Below, piece after piece: positions 8,605 to 21,312 of a DNA stretch of 64,000 bases (position 1 is its first letter; every line of letters begins with the position of its first letter). The DNA is from Stagnimonas sp965279705. Lineage in GTDB: Bacteria; Pseudomonadota; Gammaproteobacteria; Nevskiales; Nevskiaceae. A model generated the notes under the pieces. The model did no database searches, was not told the origin of the DNA, and saw only the letters and a list, made by a program, of their open reading frames with translations. Where the stretch lies: contig OZ257257.1 of assembly GCA_965279705.1 (NCBI GenBank), positions 3,162,001 through 3,226,000 on the forward strand, given 5' to 3'. The position numbers were made by a program, and so were the translations under genes.

Positions 8605-9687
8605 ATGACCGCATCTTTCGATATTTCCCGCTTCCGTCCTTGCGCTGGTTTTTTGATTGGCCTGTGCGCCAGCACAGCCTGGGGGCAAACGGCAACGCCA
8701 GTGATTGCAGCGCCCGCAGTCCCTTTGCCGCAAGTGGTGCCGGTTGCTCCGGGTGACATCCCGCTGCAAAACCCGGCACCTGCTCCAGCCGACGCACCAG
8801 CCAACTCGGCAGGCACCAGCCCTATCACCAACGTGACCAGTCCGGTCGTGATCCCTGCCAGCAACCCTGCGCAGGCGCCGATACTGCTCACGCCTTCGCG
8901 CGTGCAAACCGGTTGCTCACTGCGCGATTACGGCATTTCGGTGGAGCGTGGTCAGTTGGCGGCGGCGATCTACAACACTTGCTCGGGCTTTTCACTGCAC
9001 AAGCCAACCTTCCTGATGCCGTTCACCTATTCGCCTCGTTATGACGGCAAGGAATCCGAGTTTATTTTTCAGATTTCGGCCAAAGCGCAGCTTTGGGATT
9101 ACGGTCCTGGTGCGCTCTATTTCGGCTACTCGCAAAAGTCTTTCTTCCAGGTTTACAACACGACAAAGAGCAAACCCTTTCGCGAGAACAACTTCAATCC
9201 TGAGGTGTTCACCCGCATTCCGAAACCCTTTGACTTTGCCCCTAACTGGTCTTTTGATTTAGGTGCCGAGCATGAATCCAATGGCAATGAGTTGCCAGAT
9301 TCACGCAGCTACAACCGCATCTACTTTCAGCCTTACTGGACACGCGGACGTGAGGTTTGGCAGCTCAAAACCTGGTATCGACTGCCTGAAGATAAAAACC
9401 GCGCTGTCGATGATCCGCAGCGCGATGACAATCCTGATTTGAGTGATTACACAGGCTATGCCGAGTTGCGTTATCGCCGCGACTTTCCTTGGCGCAATGC
9501 ACTGCTCGACGTGATGGTGCGCGGCAACGCCAATACCGGCCGAGGTGCGATACAGGCCGACTACAGTGTTGAAATCGGGCCTGTTGGAGCGTTGTTTGTG
9601 CGGGTTTTCAATGGCTATGGAGAGAGTCTGATCGACTACGACCGTAGCATCACGCGCATTGGTGTGGGTATCGCCCTTCAACGCTAG
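8605..9687 (+). CDS. pldA: outer-membrane phospholipase A (OMPLA)
   Basis: 360 residues with a signal peptide (about residues 1-27, ending STAWGQ). A proline-rich stretch (to about residue 95) follows, then a 12-stranded beta-barrel domain. The catalytic motif EHESNG contains H223 and S225, as in the His-Ser-Asn triad of OMPLA. Further family signatures are FMPFTYSPRY-like LMPFTYSPRY, FGYSQKSFFQVY and FRENNFNPEVF. OMPLA hydrolyses phospholipids that appear in the outer leaflet after membrane damage. The proline/alanine-rich N-terminal extension is longer than in E. coli PldA. A TlpA-like gene follows after 16 bp. Confidence 0.9.
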   Translation: MTASFDISRFRPCAGFLIGLCASTAWGQTATPVIAAPAVPLPQVVPVAPGDIPLQNPAPAPADAPANSAGTSPITNVTSPVVIPASNPAQAPILLTPSRVQTGCSLRDYGISVERGQLAAAIYNTCSGFSLHKPTFLMPFTYSPRYDGKESEFIFQISAKAQLWDYGPGALYFGYSQKSFFQVYNTTKSKPFRENNFNPEVFTRIPKPFDFAPNWSFDLGAEHESNGNELPDSRSYNRIYFQPYWTRGREVWQLKTWYRLPEDKNRAVDDPQRDDNPDLSDYTGYAELRYRRDFPWRNALLDVMVRGNANTGRGAIQADYSVEIGPVGALFVRVFNGYGESLIDYDRSITRIGVGIALQR

Positions 9688-9703
9688 GTTGCCGCATCCC
9701 TCT

Positions 9704-10231
9704 ATGTCTACTGCACTCTCGCGCACGGCTTTGCTGCTTGGCGGCCTGTTTGTTTCCACACTAGCGCAGGCTGTTCAGCCGGGGCAGCAGGCACCTGATA
9801 TTTTCGGGCGAAGCCTGCTCGAAGACCGCAAATATCGAATCTCTGACTTTCGCGGCAAGGTTCTCATCGTTGATTTCTGGGCCAGCTGGTGCGGACCCTG
9901 CATCATCTCCATGCCGGAGCTTGAAACCCTGCGCAGCCGGTTGATTAAAGCCGGACATGGAAAGCGCTTCGAGATCTTGGGGGTGAATTTGGATGATGAC
10001 CCAGATAGAGCGATCGCTTTCCTGAAGGAACATCCCGTGCATTACCCTGTAATTATGGATCTGTTGGGCCTTGGGACTCGTGAGTTTGCTCCACGAAAAT
10101 TACCGAGCGCTTATGTCATCGGTCCTACTGGCATAGTGACATTCATTTATTACGGCTATGGCAAAGGCTACGGCGCAGATCTGGAAGCGCGTGTGCTGGA
10201 AGAACTGGAAGCAAAAGCCGACATGCATTAG
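9704..10231 (+). CDS. TlpA/ResA-like periplasmic thioredoxin
   Basis: 175 residues from the ATG at 9704, chosen because it begins a signal peptide (residues 1-23, ending LAQA). A TlpA-type fold follows, with DFWASWCGPC holding redox cysteines C63 and C66 and the cis-Pro region RKLPSAYVIGPTG. Such proteins reduce disulfides in periplasmic or outer-membrane clients. It lies 16 bp behind the phospholipase gene, so the two are likely co-transcribed. Whether it serves that enzyme is unknown. A strong terminator follows. Confidence 0.85.
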   Translation: MSTALSRTALLLGGLFVSTLAQAVQPGQQAPDIFGRSLLEDRKYRISDFRGKVLIVDFWASWCGPCIISMPELETLRSRLIKAGHGKRFEILGVNLDDDPDRAIAFLKEHPVHYPVIMDLLGLGTREFAPRKLPSAYVIGPTGIVTFIYYGYGKGYGADLEARVLEELEAKADMH

Positions 10232-10253
10232 CCATTAAAACAAAAGACAACAA

Positions 10254-10283
10254 AAAACCCCGATTCGTCAGAATCGGGGTTTT
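10254..10283. terminator. bidirectional intrinsic terminator (TlpA gene / rRNA operon)
   Basis: A 9-bp perfect stem (CCCCGATTC / GAATCGGGG, loop GTCA) is flanked by A6 on the left and T4 on the right. It terminates the TlpA-like gene on the plus strand and the rRNA operon, right after 5S, on the minus strand. Confidence 0.9.
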
Positions 10284-10292
10284 GTGTTTGGA

Positions 10293-10408
10293 GCTTGGCA
10301 GTGTCCTACTCTCACATGGCTAATGCCACACTATCATCGGCGCTAAGTCGTTTCACTTCTGTGTTCGGGATGGGAACAGGTGGTTCCAACTCGCTATTGC
10401 CGCCAAGC
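10293..10408 (-). rRNA. rrf: 5S ribosomal RNA
   Basis: About 116 nt. Read on the minus strand it begins GCTTGGCGGCAATAGCGAG, contains the conserved loop around CCGAACACAGAAGTGAAAC, and ends AGTAGGACACTGCCAAGC. The two ends pair to form the terminal 5S helix. It is the last gene of the rRNA operon, followed directly by a terminator. Confidence 0.95.
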
Positions 10409-10457
10409 AAACTGTTATCTAACTGACGCCAGTGGGCCGTCAATCAGCGTAATAAAT

Positions 10458-10474
10458 AGATCTGTAGTTGAACA
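10458..10474 (-). other. 23S processing stem, 3' arm
   Basis: These 17 nt are a perfect reverse complement of 13523-13539 on the other side of the 23S gene. In the transcript the two arms would close a loop containing the whole pre-23S, which is the usual RNase III substrate. The core is AGATCTGTAGTTGAAC. Confidence 0.75.
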
Positions 10475-10551
10475 AGTAATCGTTCGTTTTTCTCAATACC
10501 CAAAGGCATGGCTTAACGGCGATCAAACAATAGAATGTTTGAGCGTTATAT

Positions 10552-13381
<2,830 letters not shown>

Positions 13382-13522
13382 ATATAACCTCAAACATTCT
13401 CTCGAATGCGGATTTAATAATTAACTACTTCTTACTATCGATTATTTCTTCGCCGTTAAGCACCTTTGGCATTGAGAATATTCTTCACGCTCACGCATGA
13501 TGAAACTTAACTATGACTACAG

Positions 13523-13539
13523 TGTTCAACTACAGATCT
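13523..13539 (-). other. 23S processing stem, 5' arm
   Basis: Partner of 10458-10474; a 17-bp perfect inverted repeat flanking 23S. Probable RNase III cleavage site for release of pre-23S. Confidence 0.75.
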
Positions 13540-13541
13540 GA

Positions 13542-13554
13542 TTTTTAAAGAACT
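13542..13554 (-). promoter_or_regulatory. boxA-like antitermination element in the 16S-23S spacer
   Basis: On the minus strand AGTTCTTTAAAAA matches 10 of 13 positions of the boxA pattern TGCTCTTTAACAA. It lies in the spacer between tRNA-Ala and 23S, where a second boxA is usual. Known role: loading of the Nus antitermination complex. Confidence 0.55.
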
Positions 13555-13572
13555 AATCGAAGTATCGCTACT

Positions 13573-13614
13573 CGATTTCAGATAAACATTTCGCAAAACG
13601 TTTATCTCAAATCG
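13573..13614 (-). other. hairpin in the tRNA-Ala / 23S spacer
   Basis: A 15-nt inverted repeat with one mismatch (CGATTTCAGATAAAC against GTTTATCTCAAATCG) and a 12-nt loop stands just downstream of tRNA-Ala in the transcript. It may be a processing signal. No terminator-like T-run follows, as expected inside an rRNA operon. Confidence 0.5.
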
Positions 13615-13617
13615 AAG

Positions 13618-13693
13618 TGGTGGAGCCAGACGGGATCGAACCGACGACCTCATGCTTGCAAAGCACGCGCTCTCCCAGCTGAGCTATGGCCCC
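13618..13693 (-). tRNA. tRNA-Ala (anticodon UGC)
   Basis: 76 nt with encoded CCA. The minus strand begins GGGGCCATAGCTCAG, has anticodon loop CTTTGCAAG (UGC) and T-arm GTTCGATC. Standard member of the 16S-23S spacer. Confidence 0.97.
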
Positions 13694-13710
13694 ATGTCCA
13701 TTCAAATAAA

Positions 13711-13787
<77 letters not shown>

Positions 13788-13868
13788 AGAGGCTTTGAGA
13801 CGACCCCCACAGGGCTTCGATTGACAAGTAACTTGAGTGGATGCTCTCAACTTTGGTTCAGCATTCTT

Positions 13869-15381
<1,513 letters not shown>

Positions 15382-15582
15382 ATTTTCATATCGGATACGC
15401 AACTACAACTGGCTAAAGTTGCAGTGCTTTTGAGTTTCGATCTAGCTTTTTGAGCTTCTCGATACTCTCTTGTTGCTTTGGCCTATGCCAAAACCGAGAG
15501 CATCCACACAAATTACTTGTCTTTTTTGTTAATGATCTGGCTTCTTCGTCTGCCGTTTTTTGCGGCGTCCGTGTCAGCGGGG
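15382..15582 (-). other. rRNA operon leader
   Basis: Transcribed leader between the probable start site and mature 16S. Together with the promoter it fills the roughly 390-bp gene-free stretch between tyrS and 16S. It is AT-rich and carries a boxA-like site. No protein-coding gene is supported here. Confidence 0.65.
15526..15538 (-). promoter_or_regulatory. boxA-like antitermination element in the rRNA leader
   Basis: The minus strand reads AGATCATTAACAA, 10 of 13 matches to TGCTCTTTAACAA. It lies about 45 nt downstream of the predicted transcription start, the normal place for leader boxA. Confidence 0.55.
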
Positions 15583-15588
15583 AGGCGA

Positions 15589-15616
15589 ATAATAGCGCCT
15601 ATTCGAAATGCGTCAA
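15589..15616 (-). promoter_or_regulatory. rRNA operon sigma-70 promoter
   Basis: On the minus strand a TTGACG -35 box (15611-15616) and a TATTAT -10 box (15589-15594) are separated by 16 bp. The discriminator downstream of the -10 is GC-rich (CGCCTCCCCGC), as expected for stringent control. The region upstream of the -35 (about 15630-15680) is very AT-rich, resembling an UP element. One promoter is visible; a second was not found. Confidence 0.7.
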
Positions 15617-15766
15617 CACTGAGTTTGAAGGTAGTTGTTAACGTATTGTTATTAAACAATTTCTTCTCTGTTTTTAAGCTGCGGAGAGCTGAAAAACCGC
15701 GCCACTGGTGGTCGATAAATAGGCAAAAACAGGCGGATTTTCAGGTTTGCTTCAGCACCCGCAGCC

Positions 15767-16990
15767 TTAAGCCACATTGTCGGGCCTCAAATCGACGTAA
15801 GCGAAGCGCCTTGCACCCACTTGCAACAGATATCGATTGCCTGCGGCCAGCACCAAAGCCCGGTCTTCGACCTTTTGTTGCTCGATACGCACAGCACGCT
15901 GATCGATCAGGCGCCCTGCTTCTGAGGTGGAAGCCGCCAAACCGGCTTCTTTAAGAACGCGAACCAGCGCCATGCCGGCGCTTGGGGCCGACAAGATGGT
16001 TTCGGGGATGTTGTCGGGCAAGGCTCCTTTAGAGAACTGCGCGATGAATTGCTGCTTGGCCAGATCACCTGCGCCCAAGCCGTGGAAGCGATCCACCAGC
16101 TCCACGCCCAAGGCCATCTTGATATCGCGGGGGTTGGCACCGTCTGCAATAGCCGCCTTGAACGCGCTGATCTCCGCCAAGGGCTTAAAAGACAGCAAGT
16201 CGAAGTAGCGCCACATCAGCGTGTCGGAGATCGACATCAGCTTGCCGAACATGTCCTTGGGCAATTCCGACACGCCTATATAGTTGCCCAGCGACTTGCT
16301 CATCTTGTTGACGCCATCCAGCCCCTCAAGGATCGGCGAGGTCATGATGAGCTGCGGACGCTGACCAAAGGCCGTCTGCAGGTGACGCCCCATCAGCAGG
16401 TTGAACTTCTGGTCGGTACCACCCAGCTCGATATCAGCCTTCAAGGCTACCGAGTCGTAGCCCTGCAATAAGGGATACAGAAACTCATGCACCGCAATGG
16501 GCTGCTGCGTGGCATACCGCTTACTGAAGTCATCGCGCTCCAGCATGCGTGCCACCGTGTGTTGAGCGGCGAGGCGAATCATCCCCTCGGCACCCAGCTT
16601 GTCCAGCCACTGACTATTAAAGGCAATGGTGGTTTTTTCAGGATCGAGGATCTTGAAGACCTGTGTCTTGTAGGTCTCGGCGTTGGCCAGCACATCCTCG
16701 CGGGTCAGGGGCTTGCGCGTTTCGTTTTTGCCGGTGGGATCTCCGATCATTCCCGTGAAGTCGCCTATAAGGAAGATTGCTTCGTGGCCCGCCTCTTGAA
16801 AGGCACGCAATTTGTTAAGCAAAAGGGTATGTCCCAGATGCAGATCTTTGGCCGTCGGGTCAAAACCTGCTTTCACCCTCAGCGTGAGACCTTTGTCTTT
16901 TGCCTCCCTCAAACGGGCTTCAAACTCTTTTGCAGGTAGGATTTCTTCACTACCTCGGGTCAATTCAGCGATGCTGGCCTCGAAACTCAT
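15767..16990 (-). CDS. tyrS: tyrosyl-tRNA synthetase
   Basis: 407 residues; a class I aminoacyl-tRNA synthetase that charges tRNA-Tyr. The HIGH-type motif is HLGH (residues 51-54), the KMSKS loop is at 228-232, and a C-terminal S4 RNA-binding domain follows (about residues 340-400, including SEAGRLIDQRAVRIEQQ). The pattern GDFTGMIGDPTGKNETRKPL places it in the TyrRS group that includes TyrZ-like proteins of Proteobacteria. It is divergent from the M23 peptidase gene and stands just upstream of the rRNA operon. Confidence 0.95.
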   Translation of the reverse strand: MSFEASIAELTRGSEEILPAKEFEARLREAKDKGLTLRVKAGFDPTAKDLHLGHTLLLNKLRAFQEAGHEAIFLIGDFTGMIGDPTGKNETRKPLTREDVLANAETYKTQVFKILDPEKTTIAFNSQWLDKLGAEGMIRLAAQHTVARMLERDDFSKRYATQQPIAVHEFLYPLLQGYDSVALKADIELGGTDQKFNLLMGRHLQTAFGQRPQLIMTSPILEGLDGVNKMSKSLGNYIGVSELPKDMFGKLMSISDTLMWRYFDLLSFKPLAEISAFKAAIADGANPRDIKMALGVELVDRFHGLGAGDLAKQQFIAQFSKGALPDNIPETILSAPSAGMALVRVLKEAGLAASTSEAGRLIDQRAVRIEQQKVEDRALVLAAGNRYLLQVGARRFAYVDLRPDNVA

Positions 16991-17183
16991 GATTTTTCTG
17001 AACGGTTGCGAACTTGATACGTGGATGGAAGTCTGTGCTGGAACCGCTTGCCAACATTGAGAATCTATGTTTTCTTACGTCCCTGTACGGCGAGGCACCA
17101 GACTCATAACCATTAAAGAACCCGCCCCAGAGTGTGTCGACATCAGATCAGCACACTTTCTTGCAGACTCAAACGGTTAAACG

Positions 17184-18581
17184 ATGAAAATTGATTATAT
17201 TCCAGCCGCTCCGGCGGCCAGCTGGCGCAAGCGCAGAGTGGTTTTGGTGGGCACCTTGTGTGCCGCAATCGGGGTCGGCAGCTTCCAGCTGCTGACACGG
17301 AGCAATGAGGCCATCGCGGGCAACCCGTCCGATCGGCTGGCGTCTGACACGAGTGCATCCGGGCTCTATCTGTCTGCTGACATGGCCAGGCCGAACATCT
17401 CGGCCTCAAGCGATTTCGACAACATCATTCAAACGGCTGTCACTGACGCCCTGAGAGTGCCCGAGGCAAGTCAGTGGTCGACGATTTCCGTCAAGCCCGG
17501 ACAAAACCTGTCCGTGATCTTCGAGGCACTTGGCCTGGCCCACGACGAAGTGGCGGATTTGCTGGCCCTCGGCGGCGAAGTGCAGCGACTCAAAAAACTC
17601 AAAGCTGGCGACGAACTGCACGTGCTGGTGGAGGACGACCGTCTCGACGGGCTCAAGTACGCACTGGACGAACGCCGCTCGCTCGAAGTGCGCCGCGGCG
17701 ACAAGGGTCTCGAATCCGTCACCATTACCGCCGAGATCGAGCATCGCCAAGCCACGGCCAGCGGCAAGATCACCGATTCGTTGTTTGTAGATGGACGCCG
17801 CGCCAATCTCAGCAGCCGACTCATCATGTCGTTCGCCGATATCTTTGGTTACGACATCGACTTCGCGCAGGACTTGCACCCCGGCGACCAGTTTTCAGTG
17901 GTCTACGAACAGCTCTACAAAAACGGCAAACGCCTGCGTGATGGGGACATTCTTGCCGCCCAGTTCACTTCTCAAGGCCAGCGCTATCAAGCGGTCCGCT
18001 TCACCGCACCGGATGGCAATACCGCTTACTACACGCCGAGTGGGCAATCGTTGCGTAAAGCATTTATCCGCACGCCTGTTGATTTCGCTCGCATCTCTTC
18101 GCCCTTCAACCTGCGACGCCTGCACCCCATCCTGCACACCATTCGTGCCCACAAGGGCGTGGATTACGGCGCTGGCACGGGAACGCCCATCAAGGCGACT
18201 GGTGACGGCAAGATCAGTTTTTACGGCAACAAGAATGGCTATGGCCGCGTCGCGATGATCAACCACGGGGCCGGGGTGGAAACACTGTATGGCCACATGT
18301 CTCGCTTCCGTGCCGGCCTCAGCGTTGGCAGTCGCGTACGCCAAGGGCAAGTGATTGGTTACGTCGGCATGTCTGGTCTCGCCACGGCGCCACATTTGCA
18401 CTATGAGTTCCGCATCAACGGCATTCACAAAAATCCGGTCACCGTGCCGTTGCCGCGCGCCAATCCGGTCGCCCCGAGTCATATGGCTGCATTCCGTGCG
18501 CAGTCGAGTCCGTTGATGGCCGCGCTGGATCAGCAATCCACCAAGCTGGCGAGCGCCGCCAAGACCAAGACGTCTCGCTAA
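17184..18581 (+). CDS. M23 family murein endopeptidase (MepM-like)
   Basis: 465 residues. One N-terminal membrane segment (residues 20-40), an OapA/LysM-like region (about 95-150, starting ISVKPGQNLSVIFEALGL), a linker domain, then a LytM/M23 zinc peptidase domain. The HxxxD motif is H323-D327 (HKGVDYG), and the HxH motif is H404-H406 (APHLHYEF); LYGHMS is also present. Such enzymes cut peptide cross-links in peptidoglycan during growth. It is followed after 18 bp by anmK, so wall turnover and recycling genes are linked. Confidence 0.92.
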   Translation: MKIDYIPAAPAASWRKRRVVLVGTLCAAIGVGSFQLLTRSNEAIAGNPSDRLASDTSASGLYLSADMARPNISASSDFDNIIQTAVTDALRVPEASQWSTISVKPGQNLSVIFEALGLAHDEVADLLALGGEVQRLKKLKAGDELHVLVEDDRLDGLKYALDERRSLEVRRGDKGLESVTITAEIEHRQATASGKITDSLFVDGRRANLSSRLIMSFADIFGYDIDFAQDLHPGDQFSVVYEQLYKNGKRLRDGDILAAQFTSQGQRYQAVRFTAPDGNTAYYTPSGQSLRKAFIRTPVDFARISSPFNLRRLHPILHTIRAHKGVDYGAGTGTPIKATGDGKISFYGNKNGYGRVAMINHGAGVETLYGHMSRFRAGLSVGSRVRQGQVIGYVGMSGLATAPHLHYEFRINGIHKNPVTVPLPRANPVAPSHMAAFRAQSSPLMAALDQQSTKLASAAKTKTSR

Positions 18582-18599
18582 GAAGCAAGAAGGTTACTG

Positions 18600-19700
18600 G
18601 TGGAGCGCTATCTGGGATTGATGTCCGGTACCAGCGCCGATGGGGTGGACGCGGTGATCGCGGTCTTTGATAGCGGACGCTTCCTGCATTTGGAAGCCTC
18701 ACACCATCGTGCGCATCCGCCAGCACTCCGGCAAACCCTGGTTGCGCTCGGACGCGATGCGCATGCCAGCACCACACTGGCCGCGTTGGCATCACTGGAT
18801 GTGGAAATTGCCGATCAGTTTGCCGCTGCCGCATTGGCTGTGTTGCAAGCAGCAGGTCTTAAAGCCTCTGACATCCGTGCCATCGGCAGTCACGGCCAAA
18901 CCATTTTTCACGACCCCAAACAGACGCGCAGCAGTCTGCAATGGGGTGACCCCAACCGCATTGCCGCCATAACGGGCATCCCGGTCGCTGCGGATTTCAG
19001 GCGCATGGATGTCGCCCTGGGCGGCGAAGGCGCGCCTCTGGTGCCAGCCTTCCATCAAGCGGTGTTCGGCAGCAGCGTGCCGACCGCTGTCATCAACATC
19101 GGCGGCATCGCCAACATCACCCAACTCTCTGGCAGCAGCAATCAAGCTACCTTGGGCTACGACTGTGGCCCTGGCAATGCGCTGATGGACGAATGGGCGC
19201 TGCGTCATCTCAACACGCCTTACGATGCCGGTGGACGCCTAGCGGCTCAGGGGTCTGTTGTCGATGAATTGCTAGCCTCATGGCTGGCAGAGCCTTACTT
19301 TCATCTGGCTCCGCCCAAGAGTACGGGCCGCTCTCTATTCAATCTGGATTGGGCCGCAGCCCTAGCCCCGCAAGGCCTTGATCACTACCCCGTGGCCGAT
19401 GTGCAAGCCACACTCTGCGAGTTGACGGCGCGTGCAGCAAGCACCGCTGTTGTAGCCAATACGGCTCGCGTACTGATTTGTGGGGGTGGCGCATTCAATA
19501 CGCACCTGATGCAGCGTCTTGCCGCTCTACTGCCTACAGCCAAACTGGCTTCAACAGAATCAGCTGGCTTACCGGCGCAATGGGTCGAGGCTGCCGCATT
19601 TGCGTGGCTGGCGCATCAACGTGTGCATCAGTTGCCCGGCAATCTGCCCAGCGTCACCGGCGCTTCACGCCCGGCAGTGCTGGGCGGACTCTACGGCTGA
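18600..19700 (+). CDS. anmK: anhydro-N-acetylmuramic acid kinase
   Basis: 366 residues from a GTG start with AAGAAGG upstream. It phosphorylates and opens anhydro-MurNAc released from peptidoglycan, giving MurNAc-6-phosphate for recycling. The N-terminal nucleotide-binding motif GLMSGTSADGVDA and the later INIGGIANIT, DCGPGNALMD and LICGGGAFNTHLM are diagnostic. It lies downstream of the murein endopeptidase gene and converges on erpA with an 8-bp gap and no clear terminator. Confidence 0.95.
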   Translation: MERYLGLMSGTSADGVDAVIAVFDSGRFLHLEASHHRAHPPALRQTLVALGRDAHASTTLAALASLDVEIADQFAAAALAVLQAAGLKASDIRAIGSHGQTIFHDPKQTRSSLQWGDPNRIAAITGIPVAADFRRMDVALGGEGAPLVPAFHQAVFGSSVPTAVINIGGIANITQLSGSSNQATLGYDCGPGNALMDEWALRHLNTPYDAGGRLAAQGSVVDELLASWLAEPYFHLAPPKSTGRSLFNLDWAAALAPQGLDHYPVADVQATLCELTARAASTAVVANTARVLICGGGAFNTHLMQRLAALLPTAKLASTESAGLPAQWVEAAAFAWLAHQRVHQLPGNLPSVTGASRPAVLGGLYG

Positions 19701-19707
19701 TGGATCG

Positions 19708-20079
19708 CTAGACCGAAAACGAGGAACCGCAGCCACAGGTGGTGGTTGCATTCGGATTGCGGATCACGAACTGCGCGCCTTCGGCGGATTCCTTGTAGTC
19801 GATTTCAGCACCCTCCAGATACTGAAGACTCATCGGATCGACCACCAGCGTGACGCCTTGGTTGGCCACCGCCGTATCGTCTTCGGCGGCTTTTTCATCG
19901 AAATTGAAACCGTATTTGAAGCCAGAGCAGCCGCCGCCGGTGACAAACACGCGCAGCACCTGGTCGGGATTTTCTTCGTCGGCCAGCAGCTCTTTAACCT
20001 TCAGGGCAGCGGAATCGCTGAACACCAGATTGGGCCCCAAGTCTTGCGGCTTGTGCATCGAGACGCCATTCATATCCAT
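19708..20079 (-). CDS. erpA: iron-sulfur cluster insertion protein ErpA
   Basis: 123 residues; an A-type carrier that delivers Fe-S clusters to apoproteins. The three cluster-binding cysteines are C51 (GGGCSGFKYGF), C115 and C117 (CGCGSSF). The N-terminal extension and FSDSAALKVKELLADE fit ErpA better than IscA. An AGGAGGAA stretch gives a strong ribosome site. It probably ends an argC-DUF6776-bactofilin-erpA unit; the gap to the upstream bactofilin gene is 48 bp. Confidence 0.93.
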   Translation of the reverse strand: MDMNGVSMHKPQDLGPNLVFSDSAALKVKELLADEENPDQVLRVFVTGGGCSGFKYGFNFDEKAAEDDTAVANQGVTLVVDPMSLQYLEGAEIDYKESAEGAQFVIRNPNATTTCGCGSSFSV

Positions 20080-20127
20080 AACAAGTTCCTCCTGAGATAC
20101 AGCATGATCGGGGCATTGCGCCGGCGA

Positions 20128-20568
20128 TCAAGCCGACTTGGCGACTTTGGAGTCGGTTTCGCCCTTGACGTGAGTGATGGCAGTCACGGGCTCACTGCCT
20201 TCGTAAACCAACTGTCCATTCACCAACGCACCGGCTTCCATCTGCAAAATCCGATAACGGACATCCCCCACGATACGCGCCTTGGAGCCCAGCGTGAGCC
20301 GCTCGGAGGCACGTACCTCACCGACGATACGGCCATTGACGACCACACTGGCGACTTTGACGTTGCCTTCAATCACACCCGCCTCGGCAATGGAAAGAGT
20401 GGATGTCTTGTCACCGCCTGCGGACGACACATTGCCTTTGATGCGGCCATCGACATGCAGACCACCAGAAAAGCTGACGTCGCCGACGATCTCGGTCTGG
20501 CGACCAATCAGGGTGTCCATCGCGCCACCTTTTGCGGGTGTTGAACTGGAAGAAAAACCTTTAATCAC
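20128..20568 (-). CDS. bactofilin (polymer-forming cytoskeletal protein)
   Basis: 146 residues from a GTG at 20568, chosen because AGGAG lies 7 nt upstream and it removes a long implausible extension. The core (about residues 18-120) is a right-handed beta-helix of repeated short strands: GRQTEIVGDVSFSGG, VDGRIKGNVSSAG, GVIEGNVKVASVVVNGRIVGEV. Bactofilins polymerise under the membrane and help position cell-wall or other machinery. The start overlaps the stop of the upstream gene by 8 bp. Confidence 0.9.
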   Translation of the reverse strand: MIKGFSSSSTPAKGGAMDTLIGRQTEIVGDVSFSGGLHVDGRIKGNVSSAGGDKTSTLSIAEAGVIEGNVKVASVVVNGRIVGEVRASERLTLGSKARIVGDVRYRILQMEAGALVNGQLVYEGSEPVTAITHVKGETDSKVAKSA

Positions 20569-21310
20569 TACTGCGCTCCTGGGATTCGACGTTGGCCCAC
20601 TGGTATTCGTTGACGACAGTCGGACGATCATCGGCGGGGTTGAGTGACACCGTGACCTTCAAGGGCTTGAACCCTGTGGGCAATTTGAAGTCGCCGGAAA
20701 ACTCTTCGAAATACTTGAAAGAAAATACCAGATTCTTCTCGCCCAACGTGATGAGTGATGAGAGCAGGTAACCCTGCGGCTTGCCGCCTTGCACGCCTTC
20801 GATCCGCACCTCGGCGGTGCCGGCTATGCGGCTTTCTTCCCGCACCGACTGGATCAACACCATCTCGTAGCGCCACTGCCCGTCTTTTTTGCGCATTTTC
20901 AGCTCTTGCACGCGCACGCCGGCTTTGGTTTCGTTAGGCGAGGCAATGCCACGATAAAACGCCAGCTGTTCGCGCAGCGTGCCGGTTTCAGCTTCCAGCT
21001 TGCCCAAGGTAGCCTTGATGCTGTTGCAGGCCTCGCCATCAATCGTTTGCGCCTGCTTGGCGTAGGCCAGCTCGTCACGCAGCTTGCCCATTTCGCTTTT
21101 GGCCGCGCGCAGCTGTTGCGCCAGCTCGCGGCGCTCCTGCTGCAAGCGGTCACGCTCGGTCGTGGCCTTCTCAAAGTCGGCGACGGTGCTCTGCCGTGTG
21201 TAGCGATACAGCGCAAACCCCGACAAGCAGAGTGCGGCAGCCACCAGCACCGTGATCCATGTGCGCTGCCAGGGGCGATGCTGGCGAATGATGATGCGGT
21301 GGTCGGCCAT
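20561..21310 (-). CDS. DUF6776-like membrane-anchored coiled-coil protein
   Basis: 249 residues. A short cytoplasmic head (RIIIRQHRPWQRTW) precedes one membrane helix (residues 19-37). A charged coiled coil follows (about 45-125), then a beta-rich C-terminal domain beginning near LAFYRGIASPNETKAGVRVQEL. The pattern agrees with the DUF6776 family that accompanies bactofilin in gammaproteobacteria; its function is unknown. The start at 21310 lies 2 bp after the argC stop, and its own end overlaps bactofilin, so the three are translationally linked. Confidence 0.8.
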   Translation of the reverse strand: MADHRIIIRQHRPWQRTWITVLVAAALCLSGFALYRYTRQSTVADFEKATTERDRLQQERRELAQQLRAAKSEMGKLRDELAYAKQAQTIDGEACNSIKATLGKLEAETGTLREQLAFYRGIASPNETKAGVRVQELKMRKKDGQWRYEMVLIQSVREESRIAGTAEVRIEGVQGGKPQGYLLSSLITLGEKNLVFSFKYFEEFSGDFKLPTGFKPLKVTVSLNPADDRPTVVNEYQWANVESQERSSD

Positions 21311-21312
21311 GC

